Origin: Rachicladosporium sp. CCFEE 5018 | Lineage: Eukaryota > Ascomycota > Dothideomycetes > Cladosporiales > Cladosporiaceae | Reading direction: 5' to 3' | NCBI GenBank assembly: GCA_002077045.2 | Contig: KZ111152.1 | Span: forward strand, 292,113-356,112 | Length of the DNA stretch: 64,000 nt | In this document: piece after piece, positions 21,430 through 33,642 of the stretch | How positions within the stretch are numbered: position 1 is the first letter of the stretch | Layout of the letters: each line of letters begins with the position of its first letter | Program-made: the position numbers and the translations under genes | Notes under the pieces: model-generated | The model's input: the letters and a program-made list of their open reading frames with translations, nothing else | Told to the model about the DNA's origin: nothing | Databases searched by the model: none

Positions 21430-21927
21430 AGGCTATAGCCTGTCATAAGGTGTTAGAACTTAGACTTGGTCCAGTGACGTCTGCTGTAGGAAGTCTGGCC
21501 GACAATCACAGTGCCTGACTGGTTGATAGCGGACATAGTTAAAGACTCTACGACCAACGGCAAGATCGCTTTACAGCGCGGTCTCCCTCGAGTCTATCCA
21601 ACTCTCTCATCTATCACCACGATGTCTCGTGCTAACGTCCAAGGTGTTGTGTTGTAATGTAGTGGCGCAGATGTGGAAGGATGCCGCCGATAATGCACGC
21701 TTATGCTTCATCACCAAGGCGTAGGTTTGACACTTGATACTGTAAGTTTCCGTCTTCGCTCATCTAGTAGCAGTCACTTGACACCCTGACCACATGCACT
21801 GCGCCTCAATACGAGTGTATACCGCGCGAGCGATCAAATAGTTGGCACGCTGCGCCGTTTTGCCCAATCTCACCTACATGTCCATTAGACAGCAAAAACA
21901 TTATACACATCTCATCAACCACACATC

Positions 21928-22116
21928 ATGGGCTGCTTCTTGTCCGCGCCTGTGTATGAACACGACGAACATGGTCGTGCGACGAATCCCCCAAGGATGG
22001 TCACCCAACCGTCAACCTTGGTTAAGGTGATCGAGAAACGTCGGCGTCGTCAGGTTGAGAAGACTGAGGCCCTGTCACTGGCTGGCAAGAAGTTTGGAGA
22101 CGACAGTGGTCATTGA
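21928..22116 (+). CDS. MGCF micro-protein (copy 2, contig A)
   Basis: Same 62-residue protein as at 17861-18049, without amino-acid change. It is part of the overlap block and so is probably the same locus or its collapsed homeolog. Confidence 0.68.
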   Translation: MGCFLSAPVYEHDEHGRATNPPRMVTQPSTLVKVIEKRRRRQVEKTEALSLAGKKFGDDSGH

Positions 22117-22759
22117 CCGTTCGCCCCGTGAGTCAGAGTGCAGTGTATTGCTCGGGCGAGTTCCAAGGACCTGACATTGGTAGTAGAATCATGAATCCAT
22201 CTATCGGGAGAGTAAAGCAACAGATTTTGATTTAGTGAAGTATTGGTTGGAGCAGCAATGAATGCGCTGCGAGCGATGAGTACAGGTATTTTACTTATGC
22301 AAGGCTTCGACCGAGGACAATAGACTGCTGTGCTCAATGAGAAACTCAGTCTTGCAAGTCTGTCCCATACCGTCACACGGTACTCGCGTAGATCGCGAAC
22401 AGACTTCAGCCATAGGTAGTTCGAAGCTGCGCTGCTTCGCGACGTGCTTATAGACTGTGGCCAAGCTGATGCACGGCGGTTCATCGTGTGATACAATTTG
22501 GTGATCCGTATCTTGGGTATGTTGCCACGGAAAGGTTGAGATCTCAAGTCACGCATGAAACCCCGAGGTGCTTGTCAGAATTCGTAAAGTTGATGCCAAG
22601 ACTTTGTGAACTTCGATTCTCGCGACCGCCTTTGACCACGATACTTCCTCGTGCTGTCGATGAACTTGCGGCCGTAGAAAGTGAGACAGTCATATCCTCA
22701 TTCTCTTCGTATACTACAGTGCTTCGATCCGGCAAGCTTCATCCCACTTCACCGCCATC

Positions 22760-23471
22760 ATGGATCACGAGAAGCTAGCTCGCATGCAAAATGCAGTGCG
22801 CATTGGTGAGTAGCTGGGAACATGACATTGAGATTTATGAAAGCGTACTAACGAAATTCTAGGGTATGTGAAATCCGTTTTCCCTATTCGGTTCCGCGTC
22901 AAAGAGCTGGAAGAGAGATCGGGCGAGCGGGAGATTGGCAGAAATTGTTGGAAGTGAGATCAGACAGCTAACGATCGAATCAGCGGAAAGGGAACACCGA
23001 GACGGAAGGTCAAGAAGGTGACCAGGAACTCCGGCGCCGATGATAAGAAGCTCCAAGCCGCACTCAAGAAGATGAACGTGCAACCCATCACGCAGATTGA
23101 GGAGGTCAACATGTTCAAGGCGGACGGCAATGTCATTCACTTCTCTGCACCTAAGGGTAATGTTGCACCTTCATACGGCGCTGGTGAGGCTTTAGGTCAT
23201 GAAGGCTGACATTGAGACAGTCCACGCATCCGTCCCATCGAACACCTTTGCGATCTACGGCAACGGCGAGGACAAGGAGCTGACTGAGCTCGTCCCCGGT
23301 ATCTTGAACCAGCTCGGCCCCGACTCGCTCGCATCGTTGCGCAAACTCGCAGAGAGCTACCAGAGCCTGCAGAAGAGCGGTGAGGGAGAGGACAAGAAGG
23401 ACGATGATGATGACGAGATACCAGATTTGGTCGAGGGTGAGAACTTCGAGACCAAGGGCGACGTCGAGTAG
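22760..23471 (+). CDS. EGD1: NAC-beta (copy 2, contig A)
   Basis: Same exon structure as copy 1: 22760-22805, 22863 (1 nt), 22984-23156, 23221-23471. The protein is identical. The differences lie in introns and flanks, including four in the introns, and all splice signals are kept, including the one-nucleotide exon. Confidence 0.92.
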
Positions 23472-24244
23472 ATCTTCCAGAATCTACTTGATGGGATCTG
23501 AAGAATCAGAAAGGGTGCATGAAGCCACTTATGGGCATATCAACACCAACAGCCTACAGCCGATAGCAAATCCGCCACGAAATCGAGATACGCCAAAAGG
23601 GTCAGGTTCTGGCAATGATGGTTCATCCAGCAGGCGAATGGTGTATATGAGTTCTAGCGTTGTATACTACGCTTCTCTGCACTCCACGTTGTCGGCAAGT
23701 TTTTCGCCGGAGAAGTCACGGTGAGGTACTGCGGCGCATCGCAAGTCCCTGCTGCAAAACCACTTGCTCCCCACAAAGCACCCTCGAAAACCCTCGTGCC
23801 GATCAATACAGTTCGCTTGGCCTGTGATAGGCGAACTGCAACTGTTTCTCGGAGGCATCTGGTCGTACGGCAAGACGCCAACAAAGCCTTTCGTGAGCAA
23901 CGCGCTCGACGCGGGAGGTTCCACATGGCATAGCGACGTGTACATGGTCGTCGCCTCACCCCTGTGACTTGCAGAATCAGTGATTTATTTCGGTATGTTA
24001 GTCGTCTGAATACGTGAACGACGGCTAGGTGTCGCTCGGTCAGGCACCAAGGCATGCAGTCGCGTTGCTGGGCGGGGAGCTTTTTGTTTGGGCTTCACGA
24101 TCCCGCACTTGAACAATCAACGTCACTCTTCCAATGCGACCACACTTCTCTTCTACCCTGTCTTAACGATCTCACATGCTCTCCTGAGCAGTCTCGATCA
24201 CACAGACTTCTTCCGAATTGAACTTGCAAGTCCAGCTCAACACA
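23472..24244. other. Intergenic NAC-beta / DBF2 (A); haplotype branch point
   Basis: Contains the 3' end of the overlap block (to 23714) and then the first bases unique to version A (gtcacgg versus ctcacgg in B). The rest is kinase promoter and 5' leader, about 90% like B. No gene recognised. Confidence 0.5.
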
Positions 24245-26346
24245 ATGGCGCCAGGCACGCCATTGAAGGTGGGCGGCCAGAACCATGACTTTGCCTTGCC
24301 CATACCACCGCCACTTCTACACACTCGCTCTTCCAATGACGCAAATGACGCACCAGGAACACCTGGATACGAAGAGCCGGCGTTTATCTCGCCTGTGCAG
24401 ACGCCGCAGGGCAGCCCAAGCAAGAGCCGCATGCCTCCTGGAGCGTTCGATCTACCCGATGTCTTCTCGAACGCCATGAAACTTATGCCGACACAAGGGC
24501 AGCCAAACACCAAGGCATTACAGTCGAAGCAACAGCCTACCGCTTCGCCAACAAGACATGCTGACCAGGATCCGTTCAGCGTGCAAGATGCGAAGGCAGG
24601 AGCACCTGGCAGCCCAACGCGCAAACAAGGGAAGGAGAACACGCCGCCAGCACATAGACCTGCACTGCAAGAGCGGAACAGCTACCTTAATCAGGCTGCT
24701 CAGAGCAGACAGGATGTGTACAAGCCACGCGAGGATCATTCACCCACGAGGCAGGCTCAGCAGCAGCAGGCGAATGTAGTGGCTGCACCCACGCCAGAGG
24801 AGCAGGAGAAGTTGCGGCGACCGGCTGTTAAGAGACTGGCGAATGTTACGCAACTGTATTTCCTCGACTACTATTTTGATCTGCTATCATACACTGCCAA
24901 CCGTCAGAACCGCCTGTCGGCGTTCAAGGAAGGCAATCATCTTCCAGCCGAGGCGGCATCCGAGGCGGAGAAAGACCAGTACAACAAGAGCTGGCGGACA
25001 TACCTCAATCACGAGAGGACAAATCTCCGCCAGCGTCGTACGAAGCTCAGACACGGTGACTTCCAGATCCTGACCCAAGTCGGTCAAGGTGGCTATGGTC
25101 AGGTCTACCTCGCTCAAAAGAAAGACACCCGCGAAGTCTGCGCCCTCAAAATCATGTCAAAGAAGCTTCTCTTCAAGCTCGATGAAGTTCGCCATGTCCT
25201 CACGGAACGTGACATCCTCACAACAGCCAAATCAGACTGGCTAGTCCGCCTCCTCTACTCATTCCAAGATGACTCTTCAATCTACCTCGCTATGGAGTAC
25301 GTCCCAGGCGGCGATTTCCGCACTCTCCTCAACAACACAGGCGTGCTCCACAATCGCCACGCCCGCTTCTACATCTCCGAGATGTTCCTCTGTGTAGACG
25401 CCCTGCATCAGCTCGGCTACATCCACCGCGATCTCAAACCCGAAAACTTCCTCATCGACGGCACCGGTCACGTCAAACTTACCGACTTCGGCCTCGCAGC
25501 CGGCTTCCTCGCTCCAGCAAAGATTGAGAGCATGCGTATCAAACTTGAGTCCGTCGGCAACATGCCCTCCTCCGCTAATCCCTTCAATCTCAACAACCCC
25601 ACCGAATCTCGCTCCATCCGCGAGCGTCGTGAAGGCTACCGCTCGCTACGCGAACGCGATAAGAACTACGCTAAATCCATCGTCGGCTCACCAGACTACA
25701 TGGCCCCAGAAGTGCTGAAGGGTGAGGAATACGACTCCACGGTCGACTACTGGAGTCTCGGGTGTATGCTCTTCGAAGCCCTAGCCGGCTATCCACCCTT
25801 CGCTGGCGCGAGTGTGGATGAGACGTGGCAGAACTTGAAGCGCTGGCAGTCTGTGCTCCGCAAGCCGGAGTACGAGGACCCGTCGTACTTCCTCTCGCGC
25901 CGGACGTGGGATCTCATCACGCGGCTTATTGCTGTTAAGGCGAACAGACTGCAGGGTATGAAGCAAGTGCAGATGCATGACTATTTCCGCGAGGTGAGTT
26001 GGGAAAGGCTGCGCTCTGAGCGTGCGCCCTTCGTGCCTGAGCTGGACAGCGAGACTGATGCTGGCTACTTTGATGACTTTGGCAGTGAGAAGGACATGGC
26101 GAAGTATAAGGAGGTGCTTGAGAAGCAGGAGGCGTTGGAGAAGATGGCGGAGAGAGATGGGAAGATGGATCGGAGTTTGTTTGTCGGGTTTACTTTCAAG
26201 TAAGTGAGAATCGAAGACCCTTGGAAGACTGTGTGGCTGACTTGACACACAGACACCGCAAGCCTGCTACTGATGATGACGGCAAGCCAACTAGTCCGAG
26301 AAAAGGGCTCGGCAATGTGGACGAGACGTTTGGGACGATTTTCTAA
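24245..26346 (+). CDS. DBF2: NDR-family kinase Dbf2/SidB (version A)
   Basis: Exons 24245-26199 and 26253-26346, 682 residues. AGC/NDR Ser/Thr kinase of the mitotic-exit/septation network (yeast Dbf2, S. pombe Sid2, Aspergillus SidB), which acts with Mob1 at spindle poles and the septum. A Pro/Gln-rich disordered N-terminus is followed by the Mob1-binding NTR (about 200-250; QLYFLDYYFDLLSYTANRQ). The kinase domain has GQGGYGQVY (about 280), HRDLKPEN (about 393), DFG (about 414) and an NDR insert before the activation loop SIVGSPDYMAPEVLKG (about 478). The C-terminal tail carries the hydrophobic-motif region (AGYFDDFG). The start is the Met beginning MAPGTPLKVGG, conserved in version B. It differs from B in roughly a dozen residues, nearly all in the disordered N-terminus. 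Confidence 0.93.
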
Positions 26347-26730
26347 GTCTTGTAATGGACAGTGTCGAACCCTTCCTTTCTTCTATGCATGGCTTTGGGA
26401 CGGCTTCTGTTTGATGGCGTGGGTTAGTACATGAGCATCACGAGGGCATCGCATAATGAGGCGGACATGGTAGACGAGCGACGCCTGATGGAGATTGAGG
26501 GACTTCTGTACGTGTATCATTGGTCGAGATGCAGGCTACCTCAACGTGGATGAGCACCGTAAGCAGTGTACTCTGACTTGCCAACTTCCGTGCGCATACC
26601 TCCTCACTGGCATCGTAGTCGACTTGAAGCAGCTGTTTGCGTCCCATATCGCATCATGTCGTGCATTAGCCACACTGCGCCTCCAACGTCGTCGCCGTGT
26701 CCGTGTCCCCTCTACCTCCTTTCATCACCC
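26347..26730. other. Convergent intergenic DBF2 / TIF34 (A)
   Basis: 384 bp of 3' flank shared by the convergent kinase and eIF3i genes. A stretch near 26430-26480 (gtacatgagcatcacgagggcatcgc...) is identical in version B, unlike its surroundings; it could be a 3' UTR element. No gene recognised. Confidence 0.4.
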
Positions 26731-27856
26731 TCAAATCCTGCTCTCCGCCCTCGCCTCCCTCTCCACCTCAAATTGAAAGTCAAAGTACGGCGGATCAAAG
26801 TGATGCACCCTCACATACCCATCCTCACCACCCGAACAATAGCACTTCCCCGTGGCATCCACCGCCACGCTGTTCAACGGCCCAAAGTGTCCCCTCACTC
26901 TGCCAATCTCCTCTTCGAACACCTTGTGGTAGAACCGCGCCTCGAACTTTCCTTGCCGCTGCGATGTAGTCGTAACGTCCATAGCCGCCTGCCCACCACC
27001 GAGGATAACGTATTGTTGCGGGTCGGGGCAGATGGCCGCAGAGTTGAGCGGTGTATCGGCGGTGTAAGTCTTCAGCACTTCGAGCGTGGCCGTGTCGTGG
27101 AGTTTTGCCGTCTTGTCCTTGGAAGCTGTGAGGAAGTATGTGCGGTCTGCGCTCCATTGCAGATCAGAGACTTGCATGCCGTCTTCATGGCTGTAGTTGT
27201 CCTTGATGTGCTCGCCGCTCTTGGCGTCCCATTGCGAGACACTTCCGTCCTCGTGGCCCATGATGATGAAGTGATTGAGGTAGGAGAAGCCTGCTACGGT
27301 TACGCGCGGCTGCTCGTCGACTACGATGCGCAAGGCGTGTTCGGAGGGCGCGGGCTCGGAGGGGTCGGGTGAGATGTCGTAGATGTAGACTGTGCTTAGC
27401 TGGCCGGTTCGCTTCTCTGTGACGGCGAGCAGTTGTCGCCCGTCTTCGGAGAACTCGACTCGCTTCACTGATGTCGCGTAGTCCCAGGTTTTGAGGAGCT
27501 TGCCGGTCCGCACTTCCCAGAGGCGCATGGTGTTATCAGCGCCGCCTGTGGCAAGGAGGGTGGTCGTGGGGTCGACATCTACGGTCCAGAGGGCACCTTG
27601 GTGGCCTTTGTAGGCGCCGAACCGCTCGCCATTTGCGCTGTACCACGCGCAGACGATGTGATCTTTGCTGACGGAGAAGATGAGATCGCCTTCCTTAGAG
27701 AACCTATTCAGATCACGGCGTATTAGCGAGTGCAAAGATGGTAAGTGTCGTGAAGGCGGGTCTCTGAGCGCGAGGCGCGTATGCGTGAGAATTAGGCGTA
27801 ACTTACTTGACCTGTGTGAGCGCACGCTCGTGGCCTGAGAGTAGTATGGGTCTCAT
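26731..27856 (-). CDS. TIF34: Translation initiation factor eIF3 subunit i (version A)
   Basis: Exons 27856-27807 and 27703-26731; 340 residues, the normal length. A seven-bladed WD40 protein that forms the eIF3b-eIF3i-eIF3g module, which supports scanning and 43S complex stability. Exon 1 encodes MRPILLSGHERALTQVK, the strongly conserved first blade; the 103-nt intron leads into FSKEGDLIFSVSKD. WD repeats are visible as GHQGALWTVDVDP ... ATGGADNTMRLWEV and in the last blades GHFGPLNSVAVD ... SGGEDGYVRVHHFD. Starting at the downstream Met would lose the first blade. Divergent from the C1-THF synthase gene with 290 bp between starts, so a bidirectional promoter is likely. Confidence 0.95.
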
Positions 27857-28146
27857 GATTGCTGTGTGTGGGAGAGGTGGAAATGGCTCTGGCCTGCACC
27901 CATATTGTATCGCGAAGTCGAAATCTTGGCTGGGGCGCACCGCATGACTCAGAACACTTTTAGCTCCGTCACTCACCGCATTCGATTAATCAAATGCCGG
28001 ACTTTTTCCACGCGAATCAGCAAATACAAGATCGCCTTCATTGGCGAGGCATCTGACCGTTGGACAGGCGTTTTAGGATCCTGATTATCTATTCAACACT
28101 CTACCACATTCATTTAGAAACACTTTCGTTTAGCCAGTAAACGAGC

Positions 28147-29818
28147 ATGCGACGCTCCCGAACGCGTCTGGGAGCGATCTGCGGCCAGGTCGAGGCACAG
28201 CATAAAATTTCGCGGGGTTGTTCAGCTGCGTTGATCGCTCGCATCTCACAGCCAGGAACAGTCATACAACCCACCTCAGCTCGCGTGTCAGCTCTCACCG
28301 GACCAGCAAACAGTAAAAGTCGAGTCACAGCATCGCAGTCATATGCCCGGCCATCCTGCCGTTCTTACGCTACCACCAAGCCCAACATGACTGCCACCAA
28401 GATTGACGGAACGGCTGTCGCCAAGTCCATTCGCGAACGCATACACAAGGAGATCGATGCGAAACAGGCCGTGAACCCTCGCTACAAGCCTTCATTGAAG
28501 ATCATTCAGGTCGGTGAGCGATCCGACAGCAGCACCTATGTGCGTATGAAATTGAAGGCTGCTGAGGAAGCCAACATTCAATGCGAGCTCGTCAGCTTGC
28601 CCGAGTCAGTCTCGGAGTATGAGGTGCTAGAGACGATCGAAAAGTTCAACAACGATCCCTCGATCCATGGCATCCTTGTACAATTGCCTTTGCCAGACCA
28701 CCTCCGAGAGTACGAGGTCACAAGTGCTGTGGCCGACGAAAAGGACGTCGATGGCTTCGGAGCGAACAATATCGGCGAGCTTGCCAAGCGAGGAGGAAGG
28801 CCACTTTTTACTCCATGCACGCCGAAGGGAGTTATGGTGCTGTTGCAGGAGAGTGGGGTGGACCTGAGTGGGAAGAACGCAGTAGTCATTGGCCGATCTG
28901 ACATTGTAGGATCGCCAGTCAGCTACCTGTTGAAGAATGCGGACGCTACTGTCACTGTGTGTCATTCGAGGACGAAGGACCTGCCTTCCATCGTCAAAGG
29001 TGCAGATGTCGTGATCGCTGCCATTGGCAAGGCAGGTTTCGTCAAGGGCGATTGGCTGAAGAAGGATGCGGTAGTGATCGATGTCGGAACGAACTACATC
29101 CCAGATGAGTCGAAGAAGTCTGGTCAACGTCTTGTTGGCGATGTCGACTTTGACTTAGCGGCAGAAGTTGCTTCGCAGATTACGCCAGTACCCGGTGGTG
29201 TCGGTCCTATGACTGTGGCCATGCTTCTGCAGAACGTTGTCGACGCTGCAAACACGTACTTCGATCGACAGAAGTCTCGTCAGGTCACGCCGCTGCCGCT
29301 GAAGCTCAAGCAGCCGGTGCCATCAGATATCGCTGTCTCACGTGCCCAGCACCCGAAGCTGATCACTCGAGTCGCTGCTGAGATCGGTCTTGCGACACAC
29401 GAGGTTGAGCCGTACGGCGCATACAAGGCGAAGGTCTCACTTGACGTGCTTTCGCGTCTCGAGCACCGCCGCAACGGGCGCTATGTTCTGGTCGCTGGCA
29501 TCACGCCTACGCCATTGGGCGAAGGCAAGAGCACCACTACAGTCGGACTGACGCAAGCGTTGTGTGCTCACCTGGGTCGGGTCGCATTTGCCAACGTCCG
29601 TCAGCCATCGCAAGGTCCCACCTTCGGAATTAAGGGTGGTGCGGCAGGCGGCGGCTACAGTCAAGTCATACCTATGGACGAGTTTAATTTGCACCTCACT
29701 GGTGACATACATGCGATTACTGCAGCCAACAATCTACTCGCAGCAGCCATCGACACTCGCATATTTCACGAAGATACACAGAAGGATGGGCCACTTTACA
29801 AGCGTCTCGTGCCAGAGA
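28147..29818 (+). CDS. MIS1: C1-tetrahydrofolate synthase, 3'-truncated by gap (version A)
   Basis: 557 codons, open up to the N gap. The trifunctional enzyme interconverts one-carbon units on THF: the N-terminal methylenetetrahydrofolate dehydrogenase/cyclohydrolase (about residues 83-380; the Tyr/Lys active-site segment YVRMKLKAAEE, the loop GRSDIVGSPVSYLL and PVPGGVGPMT) and the beginning of the 10-formyl-THF synthetase with its ATP loop TPLGEGKSTTTVG. The leader of about 80 residues is basic and ends RSYATTKPN, a mitochondrial cleavage context. An in-frame Met follows (28387). The truncation is only the contig end; version B is complete. An open frame appears to continue after the Ns, but that is the unrelated ThDP gene out of frame. 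Confidence 0.92.
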
Positions 29819-29918
29819 NNNNNNNNNNNNNNNNNNNNNNNNNNNNNNNNNNNNNNNNNNNNNNNNNNNNNNNNNNNNNNNNNNNNNNNNNNNNNNNNNN
29901 NNNNNNNNNNNNNNNNNN
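29819..29918. other. Assembly gap, 100 N
   Basis: Exactly 100 N. To its left is the truncated C1-THF synthase; to its right is the ThDP gene at exactly the base where contig A also began. Confidence 0.98.
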
Positions 29919-31600
29919 TCTCCATGGCCGACGGCTACGCTCGCCTGACCAACACCCCCCAATGCGTGATCGTCCACGTCGACGTCGGCACGCAAGGTCT
30001 CGGCGCCGCAGTCCACAACGCCTCCTGCGGCCGCGCGCCAGTGCTCATCTTCGCGGGCTTGAGTCCGTATACGATCGAAGGCGAGTATCGGGGGAGCAGG
30101 ACGGAGTATATCCATTGGATCCAAGATGTGCCGGATCAGAAGCAGATTGTGAGTCAGTATTGCCGGTATACGGGGGAGATCAAGCGGGGACGGAATGTGA
30201 AGCAGCTGGTCAATCGGGCGCTGAGTTTTGCGAAGAGCGAGCCGAGGGGACCGGTGTATTTGCTTGGGGCGAGGGAGGCGATGGAGGAGGATATTGAACC
30301 CTATAAGTTGGAGCAGGAGCACTGGAAGCCGATTGAGCTTGGAGGATTGAGTCCGAAACAAGTGCAGTCGATTGCGGAGATGTTGGTCGAGGCTGAGGAG
30401 CCGCTGTTGATCACCGGGTACTCTGGACGAAATCATGCTGCTGTTGGGGCACTAGTCGCACTCGCGGACGCGGTGAAGGGGTTACGGGTACTAGACACCG
30501 GTGGCAGCGACATGTGCTTCCCCGCGAACCACCCAGCCTGGCTCGGGCTCCGCTACGGCGTGGAAGAAAGCATCAGAACGGCTGACGTGATCCTCTGTCT
30601 CGACGTAGACGTCCCCTGGATACCGACCCAATGCAAACCCAAAGCTTCCGCGAAGATCATACACATCGACGTCGATCCGCTGAAACAGCAGATGCCAGTC
30701 TTCTACATCCCCGCCCTAGCACGGTATAAAGCCGACGCTGAGACTGCCATAATGCAAACCACTGCCTATATAACGTCCAAGCTTAGCGCGAAGATCGAGT
30801 CGAAAGTCTTCGCCGACCGCTGGACTGCGCTGCAAGAGAAGCACATTGCGCGCGTTGATCTCATCAAATCCCAGGCCAAACCCGCAGAGAACGGCACATT
30901 TGCTTGCTCATACCTAATGTCCGAAGTCCGCAAAGCGCTGCCGCAGGATACTATCTGGGCTGTGGAAGCAGTGACGAACACAGCATTCGTCGCAGATCAG
31001 ATCCAAGCGACACTACCCGGGAGCTGGATCAACTGTGGCGGCGGCGGCTTGGGGTGGTCTGGCGGCGGCGCGTTGGGGATCAAGCTTGCTAGTGATGTTC
31101 TGGCTGGGGGCAAGGGAAAGGGCAAATTTGTGTGTCAGGTCGTGGGCGATGGGACGTATTTGTTCAGTGTGCCGGGAAGTGTGTATTGGATTGCGCAGAG
31201 GTATGGGATACCGGTGTTGACGATAGTGCTGAACAACAAGGGTAAGTTCTCCGTCATGCAAGACGCCTGCGTTTCTGAGAATGGTCGACTGACATGAGAA
31301 CTAGGTTGGAACGCCCCTCGAAAGTCACTACTACTAGTCCACCCCGATGGTGCGGGCTCCAAGGCCACGAATGAGGATCTGAATATCAGCTTTGCGCCTA
31401 CGCCGGACTATCCGGGTATTGCGAAGGCTGCTAGTGGAGGCAAGTGCTGGACTGGCGTTGCTGGGACTGTTGAGGAGTTGGCGAAGCTACTGCCTGAGGC
31501 ACGGAAAGCTGTGGAGAGCGGTGTATGTGCAGTGCTGGAAGCGCAGCTTGAAGGGCCGGAGGGGAAGTTTGGGGGAGGGAGGGCTGTTACAGTTGGATGA
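29919..31600 (+). CDS. ThDP-dependent enzyme, 5'-truncated copy (contig B)
   Basis: Third occurrence, starting at the same base as the contig A copy and sharing its substitutions relative to copy 1 in exon 3. Intron 31242-31304, stop at 31598-31600. It is an edge-truncated copy rather than a pseudogene. Confidence 0.88.
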
Positions 31601-32098
31601 AGGCTATAGCCTGTCATAAGGTGTTAGAACTTAGACTTGGTCCAGTGACGTCTGCTGTAGGAAGTCTGGCCGACAATCACAGTGCCTGACTGGTTGATAG
31701 CGGACATAGTTAAAGACTCTACGACCAACGGCAAGATCGCTTTACAGCGCGGTCTCCCTCGAGTCTATCCAACTCTCTCATCTATCACCACGATGTCTCG
31801 TGCTAACGTCCAAGGTGTTGTGTTGTAATGTAGTGGCGCAGATGTGGAAGGATGCCGCCGATAATGCACGCTTATGCTTCATCACCAAGGCGTAGGTTTG
31901 ACACTTGATACTGTAAGTTTCCGTCTTCGCTCATCTAGTAGCAGTCACTTGACACCCTGACCACATGCACTGCGCCTCAATACGAGTGTATACCGCGCGA
32001 GCGATCAAATAGTTGGCACGCTGCGCCGTTTTGCCCAATCTCACCTACATGTCCATTAGACAGCAAAAACATTATACACATCTCATCAACCACACATC

Positions 32099-32287
32099 AT
32101 GGGCTGCTTCTTGTCCGCGCCTGTGTATGAACACGACGAACATGGTCGTGCGACGAATCCCCCAAGGATGGTCACCCAACCGTCAACCTTGGTTAAGGTG
32201 ATCGAGAAACGTCGGCGTCGTCAGGTTGAGAAGACTGAGGCCCTGTCACTGGCTGGCAAGAAGTTTGGAGACGACAGTGGTCATTGA
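32099..32287 (+). CDS. MGCF micro-protein (copy 3, contig B)
   Basis: Same 62-residue protein as at 17861-18049 with no amino-acid change; part of the overlap block. Confidence 0.68.
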   Translation: MGCFLSAPVYEHDEHGRATNPPRMVTQPSTLVKVIEKRRRRQVEKTEALSLAGKKFGDDSGH

Positions 32288-32930
32288 CCGTTCGCCCCGT
32301 GAGTCAGAGTGCAGTGTATTGCTCGGGCGAGTTCCAAGGACCTGACATTGGTAGTAGAATCATGAATCCATCTATCGGGAGAGTAAAGCAACAGATTTTG
32401 ATTTAGTGAAGTATTGGTTGGAGCAGCAATGAATGCGCTGCGAGCGATGAGTACAGGTATTTTACTTATGCAAGGCTTCGACCGAGGACAATAGACTGCT
32501 GTGCTCAATGAGAAACTCAGTCTTGCAAGTCTGTCCCATACCGTCACACGGTACTCGCGTAGATCGCGAACAGACTTCAGCCATAGGTAGTTCGAAGCTG
32601 CGCTGCTTCGCGACGTGCTTATAGACTGTGGCCAAGCTGATGCACGGCGGTTCATCGTGTGATACAATTTGGTGATCCGTATCTTGGGTATGTTGCCACG
32701 GAAAGGTTGAGATCTCAAGTCACGCATGAAACCCCGAGGTGCTTGTCAGAATTCGTAAAGTTGATGCCAAGACTTTGTGAACTTCGATTCTCGCGACCGC
32801 CTTTGACCACGATACTTCCTCGTGCTGTCGATGAACTTGCGGCCGTAGAAAGTGAGACAGTCATATCCTCATTCTCTTCGTATACTACAGTGCTTCGATC
32901 CGGCAAGCTTCATCCCACTTCACCGCCATC

Positions 32931-33642
32931 ATGGATCACGAGAAGCTAGCTCGCATGCAAAATGCAGTGCGCATTGGTGAGTAGCTGGGAACATGACATT
33001 GAGATTCATGAAAGCGTACTAACGAAATTCTAGGGTATGTGAAATACGTTTTCCCTATTCGGTTCCGCGTCAAAGAGCTGGAAGAGAGATCGGGCGAGCG
33101 GGAGATTGGCAGAAATTGTTGGAAGTGAGATCAGACAGCTAATGATCGAATCAGCGGAAAGGGAACACCGAGACGGAAGGTCAAGAAGGTGACCAGGAAC
33201 TCCGGCGCCGATGATAAGAAGCTCCAAGCCGCACTCAAGAAGATGAACGTGCAACCCATCACGCAGATTGAGGAGGTCAACATGTTCAAGGCGGACGGCA
33301 ATGTCATCCACTTCTCTGCACCTAAGGGTAATGTTGCACCTTTATACGGCGCTGGTGAAGCTTTAGGTCATGAAGGCTGACATTGAGACAGTCCACGCAT
33401 CCGTCCCATCGAACACCTTTGCGATCTACGGCAACGGCGAGGACAAGGAGCTGACCGAGCTCGTCCCCGGTATCTTGAACCAGCTCGGCCCCGACTCGCT
33501 CGCATCGTTGCGCAAACTCGCAGAGAGCTACCAGAGCCTGCAGAAGAGCGGTGAGGGAGAGGACAAGAAGGACGATGATGATGACGAGATACCAGATTTG
33601 GTCGAGGGTGAGAACTTCGAGACCAAGGGCGACGTCGAGTAG
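32931..33642 (+). CDS. EGD1: NAC-beta (copy 3, contig B)
   Basis: Exons 32931-32976, 33034 (1 nt), 33155-33327 and 33392-33642. The protein is identical to copies 1 and 2; the two private base changes in its coding sequence (gtcatcc, ctgaccgag) are silent. The one-nucleotide exon and its splice sites are unchanged. Confidence 0.92.

Larger units (their letters stand above)
19748..23714 (+). repeat. Contig-overlap block, copy 2
   Basis: 3967 bp equal in length to 15681-19647. Relative to copies 1 and 3, copy 2 has its own substitutions in NAC-beta introns (gaaatccg, ctaacgatcg, ccttcatacg). Sequence continues past the block, where it differs from contig B. Confidence 0.95.

Noticed and set aside
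26566..27372. 268-codon plus-strand frame (and its counterpart at 36768-37649)
   Set aside because: Antisense shadow of eIF3i; no domain.
28147..30297. A 716-codon open frame fusing C1-THF synthase to Arg-rich sequence
   Set aside because: It reads through 100 N into the wrong frame of the ThDP gene; an assembly artefact.
29564..31297. A 577-codon frame with a novel N-terminus on the ThDP enzyme
   Set aside because: The N-terminal part is antiphase C1-THF synthase sequence joined through Ns; not a fusion protein.
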